A DNA stretch of 34,250 nt from a bacterium (GTDB lineage: Bacteria > Actinomycetota > Acidimicrobiia > Acidimicrobiales > Ilumatobacteraceae). Location: contig JABMMV010000207.1 of NCBI GenBank assembly GCA_013205145.1, positions 1 through 34,250 on the forward strand, read 5' to 3'. The notes beneath the pieces were generated by a model, which saw nothing but the letters and a program-made list of their open reading frames with translations, did no database searches and was not told the DNA's origin. Of this stretch, positions 9,001 to 17,025 are shown piece after piece (positions within the stretch are counted from its first letter, which is position 1; every line of letters starts with the position of its first letter). A program made the translations under genes and the position numbers.

Positions 9001-9053
9001 AGACCTCTATCGTAGGTCGCACGTGCCCGCCACCCAAGCCGAAGCGATACAAG

Positions 9054-11129
9054 CTATTTCACGGAAGTGGTGGTTGCCCGCTGGGCAACTGAGGTGGTAG
9101 TGCTCGAGGTGCTCGTCGTTTGCCCCGGTGCCGTTAAGACCGCTTCTTCGAACTGCGGCCCAGGACGTCCTAAAGCCTCCATGATGAGCGCGGTGTACTT
9201 GCGCTGACCCAAAGGGCGCAGGTGCGTGAGGTCGTCGTAGAGCCATTTGGGGTGCTCTGTGGCGTACTTCTTCCAATCGACGATCTGCACATTGGGGTAA
9301 CGCTCGGGCAATGCGCGAATGAGACGGTTGTTTGATGCCTCCCAGCCTTTTCCGGGTACTGCGTTCGTGAGTACCACTACCCGGGGAACATCGGCCAACA
9401 CGCTCACAATTCTGTCAATTGTTTCTTGTGACGTGCCGCTATTGGTGCCCAAGTGAATGACCACAGCACTGCCGAGAGCGTTAATAGATTTCACGTAGTT
9501 CACAATTGGCAAGGCGGCTTTAAAAGCGCGGCTCTTTTGCGCATCAACCGTCACCCCATATTTTGTCATTTCTGGCGCAGCACCCAGCATGACAGAGTCG
9601 CCAATTGCCAAAATATCGATCCGTTCAGCCGGCACTGTTGTTGGCGCAACGGTTGAAGTTGTTACTTGACCAGCGACGAAACTTGTGGGGATGGTTGACG
9701 GCACGGTGGTGGGCATGAGGTTGGTAATGAAACCATCAGCATCAACCAAGCTTTGACTAATTGCGTCGAGTTCAATTTTTGCTGTTGACAAATTTGCAAT
9801 GGCAAAAACTGGAGCGAGAGAAAGCACTACTCCAATGCTCACCATTTTTCGCCGATGCAACTGGCGCTCCGGAGTAGGCGCTCCGCGCCATGTGCGCAAC
9901 CAGACACCAAGTTTCCCTTTTCTGATAGGAGTCTCGATGAATCGATAAGACGCTTCGGTAATGAGCAACGTACAGGCCATCAAAAATGTAAAACGGCCCC
10001 AACTCAGTGCGTTACCGGCAACTTGGCGAGAAATTTGAAAAATAGGCCAGTGATATAGGTACAAACCATACGAGCGAACACCAAGCCAAACAAAAACTTT
10101 ATTTCCTAAAACAACTCTTCCAAGAAAAGTTGAAGGATGCGTTACTGCGGCAATAACTGCAACCGTTGCCAACGCCACAAGAAAGAAGCCGCCACGATAC
10201 AAAAGGTCATAACCATGACTCCCTGTTTCTGCTCCAGTGACCACGTTGGTAAAGCGCCATGCCATGAATGCAAGCGAAACCAAGCCAAGAACCCCAACTA
10301 CATCGACAAGTACTGATCGTTGAGCAATACGCGCCTGAGAGATATACCACGGACGCCACCACACACCAAGTGCACCACCAAGGAACAATCCGCTCGCTCG
10401 AGTGATGGTAGACAGGTACACAAAATCAATGCGAGCCACATCGCGACCAAGAAACGTAAAGTACTGATTCGCTGTATCGGTTGCGTTGGAAATTGGCCCG
10501 GTGCGATACATCACCGCAGTTAATACTGCAATACCCACTGCAGAGAGAAAAAAACATAAACCAATAAGTGGCAGTCGACGTCGTGACAATTTCAATAGCA
10601 CAAACATCAGAAGCGGCCATATCAAATAAAACTGCTCTTCAACTGCAAGCGACCACAGATGGCGCAGAGGCGCAAAAGCAAAAGCACTGAAATAAGAGCT
10701 ACCGGTGTGAATTTGGAACCAATTGGAAATGTAGAAAAAGCCAGCGAGCACGTCACCGCGCAGCGTTCCTAACTCATTGCGTTTAAACAACGAAACATAA
10801 ACAGTGATACCTACGAGCAGTGTCCATAACGCTGGCAACAAGCGACGTGCGCGGCGTAGCCAAAATTCACGTAAATTAATGGTGCCCGTGCGCTGCGATT
10901 CGGCAACTAAAAGAAGCGTGATGAGATAACCACTAATCACAAAAAATACTTCGACGCCCAAGAATCCACCCTCTAACCAAGAGTGGTTTGCATGATAGAA
11001 AATGACCGCAATGACGGCGACCGCGCGCAACCCATCGAGCCCAGGCAGATAGGGCACCACTGCTGGCGTACGCGAGCCTCCCGCGGAATCAGGTGGCAGA
11101 CGAGACAACCGGTAACCCCAAGTTTGCAT
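9054..11129 (-). CDS. Acyltransferase-3 / SGNH-domain membrane protein (OatA-like)
   Basis: This ~691-residue two-domain protein probably transfers acyl groups across the membrane to a cell-surface polymer (peptidoglycan, polysaccharide or glycolipid). The N-terminal ~400 residues are an acyltransferase-3 domain with about ten helices, starting YLPGLDGLRAVAVIAVIFYH (catalytic-type histidine) and GVEVFFVISGYLIT. A Thr/Pro-rich linker precedes a C-terminal SGNH hydrolase-like domain with LAIGDSVMLGA, HLGTNSG and the catalytic DLTH. The last ~25 residues are almost all Thr/Ser. The ATG at 11129 overlaps metF by 41 bp; a GTG at 11147 and one at 11060 are alternatives. The acceptor is unknown. Confidence 0.88.
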   Translation of the reverse strand: MQTWGYRLSRLPPDSAGGSRTPAVVPYLPGLDGLRAVAVIAVIFYHANHSWLEGGFLGVEVFFVISGYLITLLLVAESQRTGTINLREFWLRRARRLLPALWTLLVGITVYVSLFKRNELGTLRGDVLAGFFYISNWFQIHTGSSYFSAFAFAPLRHLWSLAVEEQFYLIWPLLMFVLLKLSRRRLPLIGLCFFLSAVGIAVLTAVMYRTGPISNATDTANQYFTFLGRDVARIDFVYLSTITRASGLFLGGALGVWWRPWYISQARIAQRSVLVDVVGVLGLVSLAFMAWRFTNVVTGAETGSHGYDLLYRGGFFLVALATVAVIAAVTHPSTFLGRVVLGNKVFVWLGVRSYGLYLYHWPIFQISRQVAGNALSWGRFTFLMACTLLITEASYRFIETPIRKGKLGVWLRTWRGAPTPERQLHRRKMVSIGVVLSLAPVFAIANLSTAKIELDAISQSLVDADGFITNLMPTTVPSTIPTSFVAGQVTTSTVAPTTVPAERIDILAIGDSVMLGAAPEMTKYGVTVDAQKSRAFKAALPIVNYVKSINALGSAVVIHLGTNSGTSQETIDRIVSVLADVPRVVVLTNAVPGKGWEASNNRLIRALPERYPNVQIVDWKKYATEHPKWLYDDLTHLRPLGQRKYTALIMEALGRPGPQFEEAVLTAPGQTTSTSSTTTSVAQRATTTSVK

Positions 11130-11961
11130 AGATCTCACGCGTCGCACTCGACCGATTCAACGTATAAAAATGCAACCCTGGTGCACCCGCATCGAGCAAT
11201 TGGGCGCACAACTCAGTTGCTGCTTCTACTCCGATACGACGTACTTCTTCTGGGTCATCTACTTTGGCGAGCCGATGAGCTAAATCTTGTGGGAAAGCCG
11301 CCCCCGACATTTCTGCCATGCGTTCTACTTGACTTTTGTTGGTCACAGGCATAATGCCCGGAATGATGGGCTTATGAATTCCGAGTGCCGTAAGTTCTTC
11401 AACAAGGCGCACATAGTGTTCTACTTCAAAGAAAAATTGGGTAATGGCGAAGTCGGCCGTCCGTAGCTTTTCTGCCAAAAATTTGCGGTCATCGCTGCGT
11501 GATGTACTACGCGGATGCACTTCTGGGTGTGCGGCAACGCCAATGCTGAACTGACCAGCTGCTTGTAACTCATTAACGAGATCGGAGGCAAAGCGATAGT
11601 CGCTCGGGCGCACATCGGCAGGGTCAGTTGGTGGGTCTCCACCAAGAGCGAGAATGTTTTCAACACCTGCGTCTGTATATGACTGAAGGATTTCTGCAAT
11701 ATCGCCACGCGTATGGCCGACACAGGTGAGATGCGCCATCGGCGAAATAGATGTTTCGCGACGCATCCACGTAACGAGATCGCGAGTTCGTTCGCGGGTA
11801 CTTCCACCAGCACCATAAGTAACCGACACAAAACTGGGATGCAAAGTTTCTAATTCCGCAATTGTTCGACCTAAAGATAATTGCGCAGCGTCGGTCTTTG
11901 GCGGGAAGAACTCGAAAGAGAATGTACGACCACGAGCGAGGAGTTCCGTAATGCGGGCCAT
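11089..11961 (-). CDS. metF: 5,10-methylenetetrahydrofolate reductase
   Basis: This 290-residue FAD enzyme reduces methylene-THF to methyl-THF for methionine synthesis. It is a TIM barrel with the family's early FSFEFFPPKT motif, SVTYGAGGSTR, HLTCVGHTR, ILALGGDPP, the FAD-site region GVAAHPEVHP, and ITQFFFEVEHY, ending with PGLHFYTLNRS. Length is typical of bacterial MetF. It starts 9 bp after purH ends, and its 3' end overlaps the acyltransferase start, so the genes are probably co-transcribed. Together with purH it forms a small folate one-carbon group. Confidence 0.96.
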   Translation of the reverse strand: MARITELLARGRTFSFEFFPPKTDAAQLSLGRTIAELETLHPSFVSVTYGAGGSTRERTRDLVTWMRRETSISPMAHLTCVGHTRGDIAEILQSYTDAGVENILALGGDPPTDPADVRPSDYRFASDLVNELQAAGQFSIGVAAHPEVHPRSTSRSDDRKFLAEKLRTADFAITQFFFEVEHYVRLVEELTALGIHKPIIPGIMPVTNKSQVERMAEMSGAAFPQDLAHRLAKVDDPEEVRRIGVEAATELCAQLLDAGAPGLHFYTLNRSSATREIYANLGLPVVSSAT

Positions 11962-11970
11962 CGCAATAGT

Positions 11971-13464
11971 TTAGTGACGGAAGTGGCGTGTACCAGTGAA
12001 GAGGAGCACAATGCCATGTTCATTTGCTGCGGCAATGACTTCCTCATCACGAACACTGCCCCCTGGCTCGACAACGACATGAACCCCAGCGGCTGCCAAC
12101 ATATCGAGCCCGTCACGGAATGGGAAAAAAGCATCACTTGCCGCTACCCCACCAATGGCTCGGGTCCCTGCGCGTTCGCACGCCAACCGCGCTGCGTCGA
12201 GACGATTTTGCTGGCCCCCGCCAATACCCACCGCTTCATTATTTTGTGTGACCACAATGGCATTCGAGCTCACCGCGGCACAGACCTTCCACGCAAAGCC
12301 AGCCTGCTGTAGCTGCTCTGGGGTGGGCTGAGCGCTACTTGCCACAGTCCATGTTGCAGGGTCATCGTTCACGCCATCGGGACTTTGCACAAGAACACCA
12401 CCGCTCACGCTACGTATTTCGTATTCGGGAAGCTTGGGGTCACTTGCTCGCATGATGCGCAAATTTTTCTTACCTTGGAGCACCTGAAGTGCCGACTCTG
12501 AATATGCCGGAGCAACAACAACCTCAGTAAATACATTGCAAATTTCCTGTGCGGTCGCTTCATCAACCTCGCGGTTGAGGGCAATAATTCCGCCAAACGC
12601 ACTCACCGGGTCACAAGCATGAGCACGTTGGTAGGCATCAAAAAGTGTTGCCCCGGTTGCTACACCACAGGGGTTAGCGTGCTTAACAACGACCGCTGCT
12701 GCTTCAGAAAATTGATGCACTAGCTTCCATGCTGCGTCGGCATCGAAAACATTGAGATACGACAGTTCTTTGCCACCCAGTTGCTCTGCAGAGCTCCACC
12801 AACTGTGGCTACCTTCTAGCCGATACAAGGTACCCGTTTGATGTGGGTTCTCTCCATAGCGCAAATCTGAAACATGCTCTAACTGCAAAGACAACGAAGA
12901 CTTCTCATCTCCACTCATCCATTGCTCAATTGCTTTGTCGTAATCACGGGTAGTAGCAAATGCTTGTGCTGAAAGCTGACGTCGTGTTTCTAAACTCACA
13001 ACTCCATTCGCCGTAATTTCTGCAAGTACTGGCGTGTACTGTGATGGTTCTACTACTACACCTACTCGCGCAAAGTTTTTGGCAGCTGCACGAATCATTG
13101 CTGGACCACCAACATCGATGAGGTCAACACTGGGATTACTGGAAAACGGATACAGGTTCACCACAACTAGATCGATGGTTTCAATGCCGTACTCAGCCAT
13201 ATCGGCTACATGATGCGGCAGTGCAGTATCGGCAAGTATCCCTCCGTGCACTTTGGGGTGCAGCGTGACCACGCGGTGATCAAGAATTGCGGGCACGCCA
13301 GTGAGGTCGGCTACATCGGTCACGTTGACGCCCGCTTCGATGAGCGCCTTTGCTGTTCCACCGCTCGAGATGATGCTCCACCCAGATGCAACAAGGCCCC
13401 GCGCAAATTCTTCTATGCCTGTTTTGTTATAGACACTGAGAAGGGCGCGGGGCACTGTGGTCAA
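11971..13464 (-). CDS. purH: Bifunctional AICAR formyltransferase / IMP cyclohydrolase
   Basis: The 497-residue product carries out the last two steps of IMP synthesis. The N-terminal IMP cyclohydrolase domain shows [24 protein letters not shown], and [10 protein letters not shown]. The C-terminal AICAR transformylase domain, which uses 10-formyl-THF, shows [39 protein letters not shown] and the C-terminal [11 protein letters not shown]. It is near the short end for the family. The start is unclear: TTG at 13464 or GTG at 13455, neither with a strong ribosome-binding site. No purN is adjacent. It lies 23 bp after sucD on the same strand. Confidence 0.96.
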   Translation of the reverse strand: MTTVPRALLSVYNKTGIEEFARGLVASGWSIISSGGTAKALIEAGVNVTDVADLTGVPAILDHRVVTLHPKVHGGILADTALPHHVADMAEYGIETIDLVVVNLYPFSSNPSVDLIDVGGPAMIRAAAKNFARVGVVVEPSQYTPVLAEITANGVVSLETRRQLSAQAFATTRDYDKAIEQWMSGDEKSSLSLQLEHVSDLRYGENPHQTGTLYRLEGSHSWWSSAEQLGGKELSYLNVFDADAAWKLVHQFSEAAAVVVKHANPCGVATGATLFDAYQRAHACDPVSAFGGIIALNREVDEATAQEICNVFTEVVVAPAYSESALQVLQGKKNLRIMRASDPKLPEYEIRSVSGGVLVQSPDGVNDDPATWTVASSAQPTPEQLQQAGFAWKVCAAVSSNAIVVTQNNEAVGIGGGQQNRLDAARLACERAGTRAIGGVAASDAFFPFRDGLDMLAAAGVHVVVEPGGSVRDEEVIAAANEHGIVLLFTGTRHFRH

Positions 13465-13487
13465 ACTTTCTGAATTACCTTGGTGAC

Positions 13488-14387
13488 TTACTTTAAGCCC
13501 TTGACAATTTCTGCCATGAGCGCACCAGCTTCAGTTGGATTCAAACCAATTTGTACGCCTGCTTCACGCAATGCGTCCATCTTGCCTTGTGCCGTTCCTT
13601 TGCCGCCAGAAACAATTGCTCCGGCGTGGCCCATTTTTTTACCAGCTGGTGCAGTAACACCAGCGATGTATGCACTCATTGGTTTTGTCACATTGGCTTT
13701 AATGAACTCTGCAGCCTCTTCTTCTGCAGACCCACCAATTTCACCAATCATGATGATTGCGTGTGTCTCTGGATCTTTTTGGAACTCTGCAAGACAATCA
13801 ACAAATGAAGTTCCTGGTACCGGGTCTCCACCAATTCCTACGCAGGTGCTCACGCCAATTCCCTGCTGCTTCAATTCGTAGAGCGCCTGATACGTGAGTG
13901 TTCCTGAACGTGAAACGATGCCCACGTTTGGACCTTTTGCTGAAGGCAACTCTGCAATTTCTCCAGCAGTAATACCGATGTTGCATTTCCCTGGGCTAAT
14001 AATTCCTGGGCAGTTGGGGCCGAGCAAACGTACTTTTGGATAATCGCGAAGAAGAGTGTTGAACACCTTCGCTTCGTCTTGGGCCGGGATGCCCTCGGTA
14101 ATGCACACGATGAAAGTGATTCCGGCTTTTGCTGCTTCCAAAATTGCTGCAGCAGCTGCCTTTGGTGGAACCGCAATAAATGAGGCATCGGCACCTGTCG
14201 CTTTTACCGCATCGGCAACAGAGTCGAAAACAGGAATGCCTTCAACATCTTGCCCACCCTTACCTGGTGTTACGCCTCCAACAACATTGGTTCCGTAAGC
14301 ACGGTTGCGCAACCCATGAAATTTTCCTTGACCTCCGGTGAGTCCTTGAACAATCACCTTGGTGTTCTCGTTTACAAAAATAGCCAT
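13488..14387 (-). CDS. sucD: Succinyl-CoA synthetase alpha subunit
   Basis: This 299-residue CoA-binding and phosphohistidine subunit of succinyl-CoA ligase performs substrate-level phosphorylation in the TCA cycle. Visible are the CoA-binding region (VQGLTGGQGKFHG, then GGVTPGKGG), CITEGIP, LLGPNCPGIISPG, SRSGTLTYQ and the active-site histidine in GHAGAIVSGGKGTA. It starts 8 bp after the sucC stop, in the usual sucC-sucD order. No unusual features. Confidence 0.97.
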   Translation of the reverse strand: MAIFVNENTKVIVQGLTGGQGKFHGLRNRAYGTNVVGGVTPGKGGQDVEGIPVFDSVADAVKATGADASFIAVPPKAAAAAILEAAKAGITFIVCITEGIPAQDEAKVFNTLLRDYPKVRLLGPNCPGIISPGKCNIGITAGEIAELPSAKGPNVGIVSRSGTLTYQALYELKQQGIGVSTCVGIGGDPVPGTSFVDCLAEFQKDPETHAIIMIGEIGGSAEEEAAEFIKANVTKPMSAYIAGVTAPAGKKMGHAGAIVSGGKGTAQGKMDALREAGVQIGLNPTEAGALMAEIVKGLK

Positions 14388-14395
14388 GGTGTTTT

Positions 14396-15547
14396 CTACT
14401 TCCCGTTCGCAAGTGCTACAGCAGCACGGGCTGCTTCAAGCATTGTTGGCTTACTCATTAATTTTGATTCTGGAATTCCTGCAGAAGCCAAAATTTCACG
14501 TCCTTCTTCGGCGTTAGTGCCATCGAGTCGAATAACAATGGGTGCACGCAAGTCGACGCGCTTCATTGCTTCAACAATTCCTTTGGCAACTTCTTCACCT
14601 CGTGTGATTCCACCAAAGATATTGATGAAAATACTCTTCACATCTTTGTCGAAGTTAATTACTTCAAGTGCTGCTGCCATTTGATCGGCATTTGCACCAC
14701 CACCAATATCGAGGAAGTTTGCTGCAGTGCCGCCTACTTGGTTCACAACGTCGAGCGTGCTCATTGCCAAGCCGGCACCGTTGGCGATAATGCCAACAGT
14801 TCCTGAGAGCCCAATGTACTGCAAGCCCTTTTCGCGAGCGAGTTGCTCACGATCGTCGAGTTCTTCAGTTGCGCTGTATTCAGCCCACTCTGGGTGACGA
14901 TATTCAGCATTTCCATCGAGGCTCACTTTTGCGTCAAGCGCATGCACTTCGCCAGTTGGCTTCAAAATGAGGGGGTTGATTTCTGCAAGGTCACAGTCGC
15001 CTGCAGTAAAGCAGTCGTACAACTGAACCAAAATCTTTGCCACGCCCTCGAGTGCCTTTGCTGGAATCTTCGCGTCGACTGCTGCCTGACGGGCAACTTT
15101 TTCGCTGAGACCATCTACAGGGTTGATATACAACTTCACAATTGCGTCGGGATCTTTTTCTGCTACTTCTTCAATTTCAACGCCACCTTGAGCAGACAAC
15201 ATTAAAAGATGCATCTTTGCGGCACGATCGAGCGAGAAAGATGCGTAATACTCTTCGTCAATATCGGACGCATGTTCTACCCAAATGCGCTTGACCACGT
15301 GGCCTTTAATATCCATTCCCAGAATATTTCCTGCATGCAAACGCACTTCGTCGGCGTTATTGGCCAACTTAATGCCGCCAGCTTTTCCGCGACCGCCCAC
15401 TTGCACTTGAGCTTTTACTACAACTGGGTACTGCGATGCGTCGGCAACTTTCACTGCTTCGTCAACAGTGACTGCTACGCCACCGGCTGATACAGGAATA
15501 CCGAACTTGGCAAAATATTGTTTGCCTTGATATTCAAAGAGGTCCAC
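14396..15547 (-). CDS. sucC: Succinyl-CoA synthetase beta subunit
   Basis: This 383-residue ATP-grasp subunit pairs with SucD. It begins with the family's MDLFEYQGKQYFAKFGIPV and continues with VVKAQVQVGGRGKAGG (nucleotide-binding), a central AEINPL metal-binding site, and the GLAMSTLD and NIFGGITR motifs that form the phosphate/CoA-side loop. The GTG start has a strong AAGGAG site five bases upstream. The 62-bp gap to the upstream mutase subunit could hold a promoter, although the genes are also close enough to be read together. Confidence 0.97.
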   Translation of the reverse strand: MDLFEYQGKQYFAKFGIPVSAGGVAVTVDEAVKVADASQYPVVVKAQVQVGGRGKAGGIKLANNADEVRLHAGNILGMDIKGHVVKRIWVEHASDIDEEYYASFSLDRAAKMHLLMLSAQGGVEIEEVAEKDPDAIVKLYINPVDGLSEKVARQAAVDAKIPAKALEGVAKILVQLYDCFTAGDCDLAEINPLILKPTGEVHALDAKVSLDGNAEYRHPEWAEYSATEELDDREQLAREKGLQYIGLSGTVGIIANGAGLAMSTLDVVNQVGGTAANFLDIGGGANADQMAAALEVINFDKDVKSIFINIFGGITRGEEVAKGIVEAMKRVDLRAPIVIRLDGTNAEEGREILASAGIPESKLMSKPTMLEAARAAVALANGK

Positions 15548-15609
15548 TCTTACTCCTTATTATTAATTGAGATCTTGGATGCAAAAATAACATTTACTGC
15601 TTCAGAAAA

Positions 15610-16011
15610 TTATTGTGCTGAGTCGAGCGTCTCCTCTAGCCAAGCACAAATGGCTTTCAACGACGAACCAGGTCCGAACACTTGGCTCACGCCTTGTTCC
15701 TTCAAAGTTCGTGCATCGGCATCGGGAATCACTCCACCGCCAAAAATGAGAATGTCTCCAAGATCGCGAGCACGGAGTTCTTCCATGACGCGGGGGAACA
15801 ACGTGAGGTGGGCACCCGACAATAATGACAGCCCCACTGCGTCAACGTCTTCTTGCAGAGCCGTCTCTGCAATTTGCTCTGGGGTTTGGTGCAAACCCGT
15901 ATAGATGACTTCGAATCCATGATCTCGAAGGGCACGCGTAATGGTTTTTGCACCACGATCGTGACCATCGAGCCCTGGTTTAGCTACGACAACTCGGTAA
16001 GGCCTCTTCAC
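15610..16011 (-). CDS. Standalone B12-binding subunit of an acyl-CoA mutase (McmA C-domain / IcmB-like)
   Basis: This 133-residue protein is a cobalamin-binding domain without the catalytic TIM barrel. The DxHxxG cobalamin motif is present (GLDGHDRGAK, residues ~14-23), followed by SLLSGAH and FGGGVIP. Such separate small subunits belong to methylmalonyl-CoA, isobutyryl-CoA (IcmB), 2-hydroxyisobutyryl-CoA (HcmB) or ethylmalonyl-type mutases, and they need a large subunit encoded elsewhere. Its position upstream of sucCD suits a route from methylmalonyl-CoA to succinyl-CoA, but sequence alone does not choose among mutases. The start is GTG at 16009-16011 without a clear ribosome-binding site. 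Confidence 0.85.
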   Translation of the reverse strand: MKRPYRVVVAKPGLDGHDRGAKTITRALRDHGFEVIYTGLHQTPEQIAETALQEDVDAVGLSLLSGAHLTLFPRVMEELRARDLGDILIFGGGVIPDADARTLKEQGVSQVFGPGSSLKAICAWLEETLDSAQ

Positions 16012-16033
16012 AAGAAAGAAACCCTACGCCGTT

Positions 16034-16079
16034 GTGGCATCTTCCTTCTAACCCGCCACACTGTGGGGGTGGCATCTTC
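16034..16079. repeat. Direct repeat pair GTGGCATCTTC in divergent promoter
   Basis: Two exact 11-bp copies of GTGGCATCTTC start at 16034 and 16069 (35-bp period) in the short space between the B12-subunit gene and the membrane-protein gene. The second copy includes a possible GTG start codon of the latter. Between them lies the short palindrome CCACACTGTGG. They may be a paired protein-binding site, or a small local duplication. Confidence 0.4.
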
Positions 16080-16551
16080 TCGACTCAAGTCTCCCCTCGC
16101 AAGAGCTTTTGCCCCCGTTGGGGCAGGAATTGTCTTTTTTGCACTGCTCTTTTTGGCCTTATGGGGTGCAGCTTCCCTTATTTCCCGCAACCCCGAGAGC
16201 ATCACCAACCTCGGCGCTCAAACCTTTCGCGTGGGCTCAGTCACTCAAGTTGCGAAAACTGTCACAGAGTCGGGCCCTGTCCTTTACCCCGACCTGCGCG
16301 ACCCCGATGGCAAGCGCAGCATTGTTCTCGACCACCAAGGCACCGACCCCGCGAAGGGTTGGCGGGTGTTCTACGCCTACCCAGCCGATCGCGACGAGAC
16401 CTGTCTCGCTACACAAGTAAAAGAGACACGTACTTTCACCGATTGTTCGGGTCGCAATGTAGAACTCGATGAGTTGGCAACGCCAACAGATGTTCGGCCT
16501 CTGGTAGAGAACCGCATCACTTTATATATCGACTTGCGCGCTACGAAGTAG
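16063..16551 (+). CDS. Single-pass membrane protein of unknown function with exported C-domain
   Basis: I do not recognise this gene with certainty. From the GTG at 16063 (or 16069) it encodes ~162 residues: a short basic N-terminus, one hydrophobic helix (GAGIVFFALLFLALWGAASLI, within residues ~15-37), and an exported domain of ~110 residues. That domain contains PVLYPDLRD, a KRSIVLDHQG strand, and two cysteines in DETCLATQV and FTDCSGRN. The spacing and strand pattern faintly recall a Rieske-type fold that lost its cluster ligands (no paired CxH motifs), which is speculation. The frame is open upstream to 15853, but that part overlaps the B12-subunit gene antisense. Its 3' end overlaps the flavodoxin gene by 11 bp. 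Confidence 0.65.
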   Translation: MGVASSRLKSPLARAFAPVGAGIVFFALLFLALWGAASLISRNPESITNLGAQTFRVGSVTQVAKTVTESGPVLYPDLRDPDGKRSIVLDHQGTDPAKGWRVFYAYPADRDETCLATQVKETRTFTDCSGRNVELDELATPTDVRPLVENRITLYIDLRATK

Positions 16552-16969
16552 CAAGCACAGACACTAAACGATCGACAAAAATTTCTGTGTGCTCGCCCAA
16601 CTTGCCACGGTGAAGTGCAAGACCACCCACAACTTCTGCCCCACGTGTTTCCAAAATACGCGTCATTGTGTCGAGGGTTTTTGCTGGGTTTAATGCAAAC
16701 GTACAAAATGTGGCAACTTTTTTATCGCGCATTGCAGGAAGTTTTGCTAGTGCAACCGCACCCCATGGTGCTTGCCCGACAACAAAAAGGCCATGCACCC
16801 AAGTACCCACGAGCACAATGTCGGCACTTTGAATAGAGCCATGATCTGGTTTACGAACTGGCGACAAACCTGTGATGCTCCACCCTGATTGTTGCAAATT
16901 TGCGCCAATCATTTCAGCGGCCTTCCAGGTATTTCCCGTCAAACTCTCTACAAGTAGTGCTGCCTTCAT
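16541..16969 (-). CDS. Flavodoxin-like protein
   Basis: This 142-residue protein starts with a flavodoxin-type strand and FMN phosphate-binding loop (ALLVESLTGNTWKAAEMIG). The middle strand and loop VLVGTWVHGLFVVG and a later KKVATFCTFALNP occupy the positions of the other flavin-contacting loops. It is likely an FMN electron carrier or a flavodoxin-fold relative. I chose the ATG at 16969; a GTG at 16978 adds three residues. It is the gene after pcrA on the same strand (56 bp gap). A redox partner is not evident, although a P450 lies upstream on the same strand. Confidence 0.75.
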   Translation of the reverse strand: MKAALLVESLTGNTWKAAEMIGANLQQSGWSITGLSPVRKPDHGSIQSADIVLVGTWVHGLFVVGQAPWGAVALAKLPAMRDKKVATFCTFALNPAKTLDTMTRILETRGAEVVGGLALHRGKLGEHTEIFVDRLVSVLATS

Positions 16970-17025
16970 GACCTTCACTCTACTTCTGGCACGCGTCTCG
17001 GCAAGACACCACTGCGGCTCAAAAC

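Noticed and set aside
9019-9026. GCACGTGC palindrome upstream of mdh
   Set aside because: An 8-bp palindrome of this kind is expected by chance, and no second copy or promoter context supports it.
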